Source: Ectocarpus siliculosus
Taxonomy: Eukaryota > Sar > Phaeophyceae > Ectocarpales > Ectocarpaceae
Length of the DNA stretch: 16,631 nucleotides
Direction: 5' to 3'
Assembly: GCA_000310025.1 (NCBI GenBank)
Contig: FN649727.1
Location: 5,389,976 to 5,406,606 of the forward strand
In this document: positions 8,601 to 16,631 of the stretch, piece by piece
Position numbering within the stretch: position 1 is the stretch's first letter
Layout: each line of letters opens with the position of its first letter
Notes under the pieces: model-generated
Database searches by the model: none
The model's input: only the letters and a program-made list of their open reading frames with translations
What the model was told of the DNA's origin: nothing
Made by a program: the position numbers and the translations under genes

Positions 8601-11032
8601 CGGAGGGCGCTGGAGACAAGGGGGGTCCTTTTTTCCGGTGGTTTCACAGTCCAGGAGGAATTCTAAACCTACCTTGAATGTACTCCTCCCGCGGCAACCC
8701 TGGCGATGCTCTAGCTAAATATATTTATCGTCTTGTCCAACCCCGCGTTGCCGCACGTGGCCCGTCGCGAACTCCTGCATCGTTGTGGGTTTTTTGAAGT
8801 AGCATCGACCGCGCTAGCCAGCGAACCAATGACAAGACATCAGTCGTGAACGTGTATGTCTATAGTATAGTCGTTGATCGCCCCAACCGGCTTGTTGTGT
8901 TTCTGCAAAGAGCAGTGACCGCCCACACCAGCTGACCAATGAAAAAGACATCAGCCTTTCGCGGGGGCAGAAACGCTGCAACGAGCTAAATCCGTGGCAT
9001 GGTGTTTTTCACCAGTAGACGAGGTCTCCACGGATTACGGGTAGAAAATCCGTTGCTGGAATGTGGAGGTGTGAGATAAAAATCTCCTGGAAAGTCAGGG
9101 TTCGAAAGGAAGCTCAACACAGCAGTGCGCACGGTTCGTGTGGGTTTGTGTTGATGGTTTTCGTTTTGCGTAGTGTCGCCCGCATTCGAACCGAGTTGTC
9201 GCAGTGCATCTATCACCACCAACTACCCAAACCCGTGCCGATGCTTGCCGATGCTTGCTGATCTCGGGAAGCTTCAGCTCAACCGAGGGTACGCAGAAAG
9301 CACACGCACCGGCGGCAGCCCCAGACGTCTGTTGCTGAGTCGACTCGCTAGGTGACTGACGGCCGGTCACACGCGGGAGGATATCATGTGACCCAAGCAC
9401 GTTGCTTGTTTGCTGTGCTGTGCTGTGCTATGCCCAGATTCGGCATGCGGGAAGGACCACCAGCCGGCATGCTTGCACCTGGGCTTCATGCACTTGTACG
9501 GCGGAGAGGGGTTCAAAAGGGTGAGTGCAGCAGATGGTCTCCGATCCACGAGCAACCAAGACTGGCCCGTTTCTACTGTAAACCCGTAGAACATTTTTTT
9601 GTGACAGCAACAAGTCGCTCGCATGCGCAAACAGGAACTTTTGTACCCGTCCGCCTCCTTTGGAAAATTGAAGTGTGGAATGGTACGTCTCAGGCTGACG
9701 TCGTGGAACGAAATCTTGAAGAGTTTCGATCGTGCTCAGCGGAAAGTGCACTTCAAGGCCTCCCAAACCCTTGGTTTGGAAGCGCCTTTTTTTTTAGTAG
9801 CGAGCACCATGTCTCAAGAAGGACGGTTCGAATGCCCTCCAGAGATCCGACCAATCATTTTTTTCGTGTGTGTCGGTCCTATCAAGTACGGCTGCGGTCT
9901 AGTCGTAGCGGGAGATGTAGGGATACAACAATCCGCGAGCTTCATACGTTGGCCAACGACGTCAAGATGTCAGAGCTTCGGTTTCCACGGAGATACGAAA
10001 ACCGTCAATGGCAGACTTACTCCCCCCCCACCCCCTTTTCCAGTATCGAAACCCTCCCCACTAAACCTGACCATCACAAAGCCTTCCGTTATTTAACCCC
10101 ACCCAATCCTGCCCCCTCGCGCCCACATTTCGCCGCTCTGTAGGACATCAAGAAGGCGATAGAGGTTCTCGACACGTCCTGCAGCGGCGGCCTGGCGGAC
10201 TCCTGCAACATGCTGGCGAAGCAGCTCCTCCGCCACGACGGCAAGGGGCCGGTGCCAAGAGATCCCCCCCGGGCCAGGGGGCTGCTGGAGAAGGGCTGTT
10301 CTCACAACCACGGGCCGTCGTGCTTCAACCTCACGGTCATGCTCAAGAAGGGGGACGAGGGGGTGCCTAGGTGAGCTACTACGGAAGAGTGTTTCGGCAG
10401 CGGTGGCGGTGGCGGTGGTGACTTTTCCTCGCGTGTTTTGGGTTTGTCCTAATACTGACTGTTGCGTTGTTGTCTATGCGGTGTTATCTGTGCGTTGTTG
10501 TCTGTGAGTCTCTTGGGTTTCCCCTGTCGCGGTGTTGTGTCGTCGGGAGGATCGATCACCGTACTGCTGTTTTTGCCGTGCTGTTCATCCGAAGGCCTGT
10601 GTATGTAGCTACAGGACGTCAGGTGTTCGAGTAATGAGGGCGACACATTCGGTCTTGAGTGAGTGCCGCTTTTGCAGCAGCCGAAGGATTGCATGAGTAC
10701 CACCTTTGCTACAGCCAAAGGATTGAATGAGTGCCACTTGCTACAGCCGAAGGAAAAGCACCGGGGAAGCAGCGTACCGCCATGCTCAAAACAGTTATCC
10801 GGGTAGCGTTCCTGAGGGGGCACCGCAGTATGCCACATGCTTTGCGACATGCCGTTTCCAACCGATTTTCCGTGATTTGTCCCTGTCGACGTGCTGCCTA
10901 CTCGTCTACCCGCCCGTCTGTGTGCCTGCAACCCGCATCGTCAGCGACTACAAGAAGTATAGAGAGTACAGGGAGAAGACGGAGAGCCTCGCGGCGCAAC
11001 TCCAGGGCATCGACGGCAATAAACAGGCGTAG
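5629..11032 (+). CDS. COA7: COA7-like Sel1/Hcp-repeat protein, four exons (about 185 aa)
   Basis: Exons: 5629-5669, 7343-7544, 10144-10370, 10945-11032, giving 558 nt with the TAG stop. Exon 1 encodes MDGFQEVDAEYEDR, resembling the start of animal COA7. The ATG has a good context (ACACCATGG). The mature frame holds four Sel1-like repeats, each with a Cys pair spaced 7-9 residues: C22/C32, C57/C66, C94/C102, C133/C141, with SCFN-L motifs at 65-69 and 140-144. Paired cysteines in Sel1 repeats mark the Hcp/COA7 group. In animals COA7 is a disulfide-bonded, haem-binding intermembrane-space protein needed for cytochrome c oxidase assembly. That role here is inference, and no presequence is seen, as in animal COA7. 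Animal COA7 is about 231 aa with five repeats; this model has four and ends with a charged helix, KKYREYREKTESL. The weakest point is the exon 2/3 junction. The in-frame join uses AGA|GTGTTG at 7544/7545, whereas the better donor TTAC|GTGAGG at 7521/7522 is out of phase and would need an extra exon. The read-on part EGAGGRR then DIKKA fits the family, so the first is preferred. Confidence 0.8.
5670..7342 (+). other. COA7-like gene intron 1 (1673 bp)
   Basis: The donor is GATCG|GTAAGC and the acceptor is GCCCGCAG|GATGCG, phase 2. The two flanking exons join as EYEDR-MRTFESDC. It contains the 433-bp MITE at 6241-6673. The rest has no recognised gene. Confidence 0.8.
6241..6673. mobile_element. 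Tc1/mariner-like MITE (433 bp, 24-bp perfect TIRs, TA target duplication)
   Basis: The terminal inverted repeats 6241-6264 and 6650-6673 match perfectly over 24 bp, starting CAGTTGGCGCCCGCAG. They are flanked by TA at 6239-6240 and 6674-6675. A CAGT-type terminus with a TA duplication is the signature of Tc1/mariner elements. There is no transposase frame, so it is non-autonomous. Inside are eight direct TAAGAAA motifs, most preceded by a T or A-T step and followed by C, and a ninth, inverted, in the right TIR; ACAAGAAA variants also occur. A pyrimidine-rich block lies at about 6445-6492. Perfect TIRs suggest recent insertion. It sits in intron 1 of the COA7-like gene and should be removed by splicing. 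Confidence 0.85.
7552..7580. repeat. (TA)n microsatellite
   Basis: An alternating AT tract with one C interruption, starting about 8 bp after the proposed donor of intron 2. Confidence 0.95.
8796..8954 (+). repeat. Diverged direct repeat pair with CCAAT boxes
   Basis: Copies are at 8796-8843 and 8905-8954. Both end in a block that reads GACCAATGA or GAACCAATGA, then an A-rich step, then GACATCAG. They are separated by about 60 bp and are clearly related but not identical. They lie within intron 2 of the COA7-like gene. Confidence 0.7.
9236..9262 (+). repeat. 10-bp tandem repeat (GATGCTTGCC, about 2.5 copies)
   Basis: GCCGATGCTT is repeated with a third, degenerate copy reading GCTGATC. It is intronic. 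Confidence 0.85.
10371..10944 (+). other. COA7-like gene intron 3 (574 bp)
   Basis: The donor is CCTAG|GTGAGC and the acceptor is ATCGTCAG|CGACTA, phase 2, joining GDEGVP-S-DYKKY. It contains three tandem copies of a 34-bp unit at 10660-10754. Confidence 0.8.
10660..10754 (+). repeat. 34-bp tandem repeat, three copies
   Basis: Units start at 10660, 10694 and 10728, each with TGAGTGCC or TGAGTACC, then a GC-rich step, then CAGCCGAAGGATTG (one copy CAGCCAAAGGATTG). The third copy is cut short at about 27 bp. It is intronic minisatellite. Confidence 0.85.
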
Positions 11033-11481
11033 AGGCACGTGCCGAGTCGTTCCGATGAATACCTTGTACAACTCGTGGTATGGTGCTGTGCCACCGCCCG
11101 CGTTAAGTTGGCTGGTAACTCTTTTTGTTGTATCAGGCATGGATTGTTCTCCTGGGATTTGGGCGGGCGCACGGCACTTTAAGTTGCTCGTTTGCGAGCG
11201 CTTCATGTCCGCGCAGTCGCGCAGTACATTCTGTTGGATGTTGCCAGCATGGGAGTTTGCACACTCTCATCGCTACATGTCCATTCACGGGCGTTTTTTC
11301 GTCTCGATGGTAGTAGCGGCGCGGCATGAGTAGAGTGGTAACATTGCCGAGGAATTCCGAACATAACTGCTTTTCTAGACTTACAGTCTAGCGATGCACT
11401 TTTAATAGGAGAGCTGCATGTTGTTACCGTTGACAACCTGTTGCTTTTTCGGCCGGCGCCATGGAATGTCAACGTACACCT

Positions 11482-11511
11482 TAATCTTGACTAATCTTGA
11501 CTAATCTTGAC
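11482..11511 (+). repeat. TAATCTTGAC x3 tandem repeat
   Basis: Three perfect 10-bp units in the intergenic region about 450 bp downstream of the COA7-like stop codon. Confidence 0.95.
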
Positions 11512-12451
11512 ACCTTGTCGACGAGTGAGTCCCGGCTGCGTTGCGGTGAGCGGTGTTTCCTTGCTGCATGCGTTTCGACAGATGGCCTTCGTAGAGGTCC
11601 ATTCTTCGTGGTGCAAACCTACCTATGGTATTAGATCTAAAGATACTCATTCGGGCAACACGCGGGGCCTGCTGTATGTGCTTAATTTTGACGTGCTTTG
11701 ATTTGTTACGAGGGTCCTCTATGACCATGCTCCCTCCCCGGCTTCAAGGCTTCTTCACTGCCTGCCGAATTGATTGTTGGGGGGGAACGCACCCGTGCAC
11801 ACCCGTTTTTGCGAGTGAAACGAATAAATATAGGAGCAGATCGACTTTCTCCGACGAGTTTCCGCAGGGGAGTCGAAGGGAAGAGGGGGCAGTTATGACG
11901 CATAATAAGGGGTTCATGGGTGTCTCCATCATCTTTGTTTCACTTATAATACACCCAAGGCTTTCCCTATCCTCTTTGGGGCAAAACCCACACCATCGAC
12001 GGGTTTGTGTCTCCGTCTTTGTTCTTCTGTACATATGCAATGCACACAGCCAATGCCAAAGGTTTCTTATTTATATAACCCACAACTTTGATTGTCGCTA
12101 CGGTAGTGACTCTGGCGTGTGTCTCTCTCTGTGTTGTTTCTCTCTCTCTTTTTCCTTCTCCCCATCTGCTCTCTTCTTTTTATTTTTATTTCTTTTTTTC
12201 CAGTCTAGACTATGGGTACCTCGCATAGCGTGTAGAGGCGAGCGGAGTGGCTAGACTATCTGTCGTTGAGTTCTATTGACGTGCGGATCCTTCGGGTCCA
12301 TTTGTTTTTTTTTCGTACACCTTTTTGGGTGTAAGTTAAGGTATATAAGTTAGCCTGTGACCACGGGAATCGACCGTGTCAGTGTTAAGACTATCTAGTA
12401 CGGACCGAAGAAGGTACTGGGTACAGAGAACGGAACGGTTTTTCATGTGAA

Positions 12452-12479
12452 GACAACAACAACAACAACAACAACAACA
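12452..12479 (+). repeat. (CAA)n microsatellite
   Basis: About nine CAA units, intergenic. Confidence 0.95.
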
Positions 12480-13410
12480 TCGACTGCTGTGATAAATGGT
12501 TGTTTTAACTCATGAGCAAGTGTTCTTCAGCGTCGCTTTTCCGAGCGTGAATTTCTTGTGTTTCACAGATTTCATGCATGATAGCCTATGCATATCTACG
12601 TAGGGCAAAAATGAGTAGCACGAGCGCGTCTCTTCGCAAATCTTTGGAGCACCCTCCCATCACATGGATGGAGAGGTTGGACCGATCTGTAAGTGAGTAC
12701 TGCAGTTGTAGTGTTGTAGCATCCATGTTTGGTGTCCCGCGCCATAACCCATAACCCCCACAAACTAACTCTTCTACTTTTTTTTCTTTTCTGTTTTTCT
12801 TTCAAAACTCAAAACACACGCACACACCGAATTCCATGGCGACACGATGCCAAAGATATCTTGCACATAGTTGTACTGCAACACGCTGTGAACGAGTCCC
12901 CGTAATTTCTCGACTACCATTTGATCGACTAGATCTATCACTATGCATATAGACAAGCAGCAGCAGCAGCAGCAACAAGCAGCAGTAGTAGATTGAAGAT
13001 TTGAGAAAAAAATAAAATGATGCCTGTAGGGTGAGATGTGCGGGTCCGAGAGCAAGGTTGTTCCTTTGGTTGTAAGTTGGCGACGGTGGGTGTGCGCTCT
13101 GCTGTTGAGACGAAGGGACCACGTACTGATTGATTCAGTGATTGCCAAGTGCCAAGAGGCCGGCCGCAAAATTACTTGCACCTCCTATGGATTGGTGACA
13201 CCAGTAACCGTCATCGGCGTTTGAAGGATCTTTATTTCTGGCGCACACCGCTTTTTTCTTTTTTTTTGTGCGTTTTTTTTTGCGCCACTGGTCGATCGTT
13301 GATCAAACGCATACACCCACCCACACCACAGCCGTCACCAACACAAGCAAACACCAAACAAAAGAAAAAGGCATACAGACCAGACACAGGAGCGCGGACG
13401 AAACATCATC

Positions 13411-16382
13411 ATGGGGAATGACATGGGGCGGAGCGCAAACCGGATGGCTATCGGAGCCATGGCGAACGCGACGCACTTCGAGAAGAAAGAGCTGCTTCGC
13501 CTGCAGGTGTGTTCGTTGGCCGTTCAGACAGAGACCAAGCCGGGTTTTTTTCGCCGCTTGCGCCGTTCACAACTACCGACAGCTAGCTGCTGTATTTTCA
13601 TGTACTACTGCTGTACCATCCTCTCATCCCTGGCGAGCTACTGCTGTAGCCGTCTCTACCTCCCGTTTGGGGACGCCTGCCTGGCTGCTTGTACAGCAGC
13701 AGGGAGCGAGCGGCGCAGGCGTAATAGTACGGCAGCAACATCAAAGGGGCACAAAACAAAGCCCCATCTCCTTGAATCGTTTCAAGTGTTGTTTGTGTTT
13801 GTTGTGTGTGCTTTGCTTCATTGTTACAATTTCAATCTGCCCGAGCGTACACAGAGTTGCCAGCGCCTTGCTGCATACATATATATATCGTCCGTCGCTG
13901 CAGCAGTGGCAGTGCTGCGTGCGCTGCTATCCGGCCGTTCAGTTGGTGCGGTGCTGCCGCTCACAGATGTATAGATGCCGACGGCTGTTGGCTGCTCTCG
14001 GAGAGACGGACAGGGAGAGGGGCGAAGGGGAAGCGCGCACGTTCAACAACGACACGACCCATTTTGTCTCGCCGATGTTGGTCGTGACTGAAAAACTTGT
14101 TGTGGCCATGACTCGGCCCCTCTCAAGAAGGAGAGAGTGAGAGAGAGAGAAGAGACCTGCTGCCATTCCACCGGGGGCCTCTGCTGCAACAGCAGCACAG
14201 TGGTTTCAGCGCCCGGCGTCTGCTCGCTGTTGCTCGCTGTTGGTGCTCTCGTCGCCATCATGATACTGCTGCTGTCTCCTTTGGAGACCAAAGGGCAAAT
14301 AAATGACCGAAGGGCAAATAAATAAATAAATCACCCAGAGTGTCTGTCTCTCTCTCTCTCGGTGTCTGTCGTTTGTCTGTCTGTCATGATCCAGCGCAAG
14401 TTTGTGGAGCTGGCCCAGCGGGAGGGCAACCCCTACACGATCACCCGCGCCGAATTCAGGTGAGGCGAGGCAGACCAGAGAATAAACTGCACCACCAGCA
14501 AAGGCGTACCATCGAGGTGATGTTGTTGTATTTTGTATTTTTGCCTCCTGTGACCTCCACACTCGTGTTCTTTGCTCTACATAAAAAAACGAGCCACCAG
14601 CCACACATCAGAAAAAAACAGATCAGTTTGCTGCATGGCACACAAAAATGTTGCCCCCCGGGAAGAGCGGTGCGCGTCGGTGGTTGGCTCTTGACAGCAG
14701 CAGCAGCAGCATTGTTTTGCGAACGACGACATAAAGACAACGCGCCTCCCACACAGCAGCAGGAAAAGTAGCATTTCATATGCACATGCATAGTATCTCA
14801 CGATCTTTTCAGCCAGCAGCAGCGGTCTGCTGCACACACCAGAACCTATGCCATGATGTGTTGATATCAGCTGCGGTGTAGATATGCATCTCGATATCTT
14901 GATAATAACGTGTGATTGGTTTCGGAACAGAACGAACGACTACCACTCGCTCTCTCTCTCTCTCTCTCTCTCTCATTTAACGCTTACTTGCTGCTCGCGA
15001 TGCGATGCAACCTCCGACTGAGATGTCTGGACGTATGTATGCATACCCCGCAGAAGTTCTAAGCCTTCCTTGTCATCCCCATCCATCTGGTGCTCCTGCT
15101 ACAACATTGAACACGCATACAGGTACAGAGCAGTACGCAGTAAAATCTCGCTGTTCCCTCCTATGCGGGCGTGCGTACCAGATCGATAGAAAATAGAAAG
15201 CGAATGATTGTAAGGGTGGTTGGGTGTGTGACCTCGGAACACAATGCAGCCCGCCGTTTTTTCGCATGAACTCTGAACTCTGAACCGCTTCCTTCGCGTT
15301 TGCTGTATTGAATGCGTTGCATCTTTGGCCTTTTACCCGCAGAGGAGTGTCGTGCGTGCATCTGTCCACGATAAAAGGTTGCCGTTGATACATACTTCTG
15401 TAAAGTGAAACCTCCATGTATGGTATGGAGTAAGTATGCGTAGATGCTGTATCACGAAGCCCCAGCGTTTACATTTAAAACACAGACATACAGAAGACAG
15501 AGTCCGTTTGTAAAGACAACACAGAGGCACACAAAAATACAAAAAAAATACACATCGGACAGACATCATCGGCCATTTTCTTGCGGAGAAATGAGAAATG
15601 AGAAATCACTCAACTCACCGATCGTTTCACCGGGGTAATGAGGTATTGTCTGTCCTGCTGGCTCCTGAGTCCTGAGTCCTGAAGTAGAATACAAAATGCA
15701 GTGCGCGGCGGTGCAATCCTCTGTCAACAACAACTATTTATTGCGCAACGCTGTGCAGTGTTGTGCGTGATTTCCAGACGATGAACCTGCTGAGCGTACT
15801 ACCTACAGCAGTAGCAACATTCCCCCGCAAGAGTCCCCCCCCCAACGCCGTTCCACGATGCCACAAAAACAAGCAGGCATGCATGCTGCCCAGTCAGCGC
15901 AAATACTGAAGACTACAGGTACACGAAGTACAGCGGCGCGTTTCCACGGACGGTCGATGCTACTATGTCACACCCTACTAGCTAGACACACCAGGTCGGT
16001 CGCCTGCATGTAGTGTCTTCCACAAGAAAGACAGAAAAAAATAACAAAACGATTCAGGAAGCAAAGTGCTATGCATACAACCATCCTTTGTGCGGTGTAT
16101 CTCTCTACAAGCAAGCATGTAGCACTCATAGATATAAAAATAAAAAAATACTACGAAAAATCTCACGTCGCTGCCATCACCAAAAATAACTGGCAAAATA
16201 TACATGCATACATGCGTACAGAGAGGCGCTGGAGTTGGTGGGCATCATGGAGTCGGACACCGAGATCTTGGACCGATTGTTCAGCATGTTCGACAAGACC
16301 GGGAACGACCAGATCAACTACAAGGAGTTCGTCGGGGGCCTGGCTCCTCTCTGCCACGGGACTGTCGAAGAGAAGCTTGCCT
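13411..16382 (+). CDS. EF-hand protein with N-myristoylation signal, 5' three exons (partial, 107+ aa)
   Basis: Exons: 13411-13506, 14395-14459, 16222-16382; the gene continues past the right edge. The phases (0, 2, then 1 at the last donor) join cleanly. The start CATCATCATGGGG encodes MGNDMGRS, where Gly2 with N3 and G6 fits an N-myristoylation signal. Residues 33-57 form a helix-loop-helix whose loop (R41 to E52, REGNPYTITRAE) lacks the acidic first residue, so EF-hand 1 is degenerate. Residues 66-94 form EF-hand 2 with loop DKTGNDQINYKE (78-89): D1, N5, I8 and E12 are kept, but Asp replaces the usual Gly at position 6. GTVEEKLA then leads into the expected linker before EF-hand 3. The arrangement resembles calcineurin B, calaxin/EFCAB1 and neuronal-calcium-sensor proteins. 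A calcium-sensor role is inferred from family; the exact subfamily cannot be settled without the C-terminal half. Confidence 0.8.
13507..14394 (+). other. EF-hand gene intron 1 (888 bp)
   Basis: The donor is CTGCAG|GTGTGT and the acceptor is GATCCAG|CGCAAG, with a CT-rich tract (about 14341-14385) upstream of the acceptor. A duplicated block CGAAGGGCAAATAAAT-like lies at 14288-14331. No nested gene is seen. Confidence 0.8.
14948..14974. repeat. (CT)n microsatellite
   Basis: About 13 CT units, intronic in the EF-hand gene. Confidence 0.95.
15587..15683. repeat. Two 7-bp tandem triplicates
   Basis: GAGAAAT occurs three times at 15587-15607 and TCCTGAG three times (last copy TCCTGAA) at 15663-15683. 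The second is one base away from the TCCTGGG triplicate at 5449-5469. Confidence 0.9.
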
Positions 16383-16631
16383 GTGAGCACCTAGTACACA
16401 CATGTAATTCAAAGGAAGCCAGTTCGTGCCGCCACCAAACTGTTGTTGTTGGTTCTCTCATGAAGTAGTTTGCCAGCTGCGTTCGGAGTCTTGTCGTGCA
16501 ATTGCGTCATTCTGCGTGGTGCCCACTACATGCGCGTGTGCCCCAAGAACTTTCCTGTGCATTTTGCCCCAATCACGCAACTAACTTTGTTTGATTTCTT
16601 GCCCCCCCCCCCCCCAAAACAATTTTCTTCC
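16383..16631 (+). other. EF-hand gene intron 3, partial
   Basis: It begins with the donor GCCT|GTGAGC and runs off the right edge. The exon ends in phase 1 (T), which fits a Phe, Tyr or Cys codon after KLA. A 14-base C run at 16602-16615 could lie close to the next acceptor. Confidence 0.7.

Larger units (their letters stand above)
7545..10143 (+). other. COA7-like gene intron 2 (2599 bp)
   Basis: The preferred donor is AGA|GTGTTG (weak) and the acceptor is CTGTAG|GACATC. It holds an AT microsatellite at 7552-7580, a pair of CCAAT-bearing direct repeats (8796-8843 and 8905-8954) and several short tandem duplications. Long open frames, for example 9352-10143, have no familiar motif and a biased composition, so no nested gene is called. 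If the alternative donor at 7522 is used, an additional small exon should lie here; I could not find it. Confidence 0.6.
11033..13410. other. Intergenic region between the COA7-like and EF-hand genes (2378 bp)
   Basis: It must hold the 3' UTR of the COA7-like gene and the promoter and 5' UTR of the EF-hand gene. I see no convincing coding exon on either strand. Visible features are a small hairpin at 11375-11391 (CTAGAC, five bases, GTCTAG), a 10-bp triplicate at 11482-11511, a T/C-rich tract at 12120-12202, a TATATAAG at 12342-12349, a (CAA)n tract at 12452-12479 and an (AGC)n-like tract at 12957-12990. The last 70 bp before 13411 are C/A-rich, as expected for a 5' UTR. Confidence 0.6.
14460..16221 (+). 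other. EF-hand gene intron 2 (1762 bp)
   Basis: The donor is TTCAG|GTGAGG and the acceptor is GCGTACAG|AGAGGC, phase 2, joining TRAEF-R-EALELVG. It contains a (CAG)n tract at 14696-14711, a (CT)n tract at 14948-14974 and three separate 7-bp triplicates (15266-15285, 15587-15607, 15663-15683). No recognisable gene is seen. Confidence 0.8.

Noticed and set aside
9170-9262. Possible tRNA on the minus strand (box-B-like GGTTCGAATGC with a TGGGTAGTTGG upstream)
   Set aside because: The T-arm stem does not pair next to the loop, the A-box-like sequence is one base short and no acceptor stem closes.
9790-9860. Possible plus-strand tRNA around GGTTCGAATGCC at 9825
   Set aside because: There is no matching A box or acceptor stem at the required distance.
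9352-10143. 263-codon open frame on the plus strand ending at the exon 3 acceptor TAG
   Set aside because: It opens with GTG, has no recognisable motif, and its stop is the splice acceptor itself. The GC-rich composition makes long chance frames common. It lies within a well-supported intron.
11625-12254. 209-codon plus-strand open frame in the intergenic region
   Set aside because: It runs into a T/C-rich tract that yields a Phe/Ser/Leu-rich peptide, and no motif or splice support is seen.
13268-14140. 290-codon plus-strand open frame overlapping EF-hand exon 1 in another frame
   Set aside because: It has no family resemblance, crosses microsatellite sequence and conflicts with the EF-hand exon, which has clear motifs and splice sites.

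Overview
The window looks like nuclear DNA of a brown alga (a stramenopile), most likely Ectocarpus or a close relative. This is an inference from three observations. One gene encodes a protein made of EsV-1-7 cysteine/histidine repeats, a family expanded in brown algae. Genes consist of short exons split by introns of 0.1-2.6 kb with GT/AG borders. Non-coding DNA is rich in trinucleotide and CT microsatellites and C homopolymers. There are no bacterial-style operons or ribosome binding sites, and very little of the window is coding.

Layout, left to right. (1) 18-1103, plus strand: the C-terminal end of a LINE-type non-LTR retrotransposon ORF with one in-frame stop and a CCHC motif, bracketed by poly-C runs. 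(2) 1160-1370: a compound GCT repeat with three copies of a 16-bp spacer. (3) 1309-5312, minus strand: a six-exon gene for a protein of about 333 residues with eight consecutive EsV-1-7 motifs. All five introns join in phase, and every H-to-next-C spacing is exactly 12. (4) 5313-5628: a 316-bp divergent intergenic region. (5) 5629-11032, plus strand: a four-exon gene for a COA7-like protein with Sel1/Hcp-type repeats, probably a mitochondrial intermembrane-space cytochrome c oxidase assembly factor. Its first intron carries a complete 433-bp Tc1/mariner-like MITE (24-bp perfect terminal inverted repeats, TA target duplication, an array of TAAGAAA motifs). (6) 11033-13410: intergenic DNA with short repeats and no recognisable gene. 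(7) 13411 to beyond the right edge, plus strand: the first three exons of an N-myristoylatable EF-hand protein of the calcineurin B/calaxin/NCS type.

The three host genes do not form an obvious pathway. The EsV-1-7 gene and the COA7-like gene are head to head and may share a promoter region. The strongest observations are the reconstructed eight-motif EsV-1-7 protein with its repeat-disturbed 3' end and microsatellite-built splice acceptor, and the intact MITE. All exon models come from reading splice sites and family motifs by eye. None has been tested against transcripts or databases.
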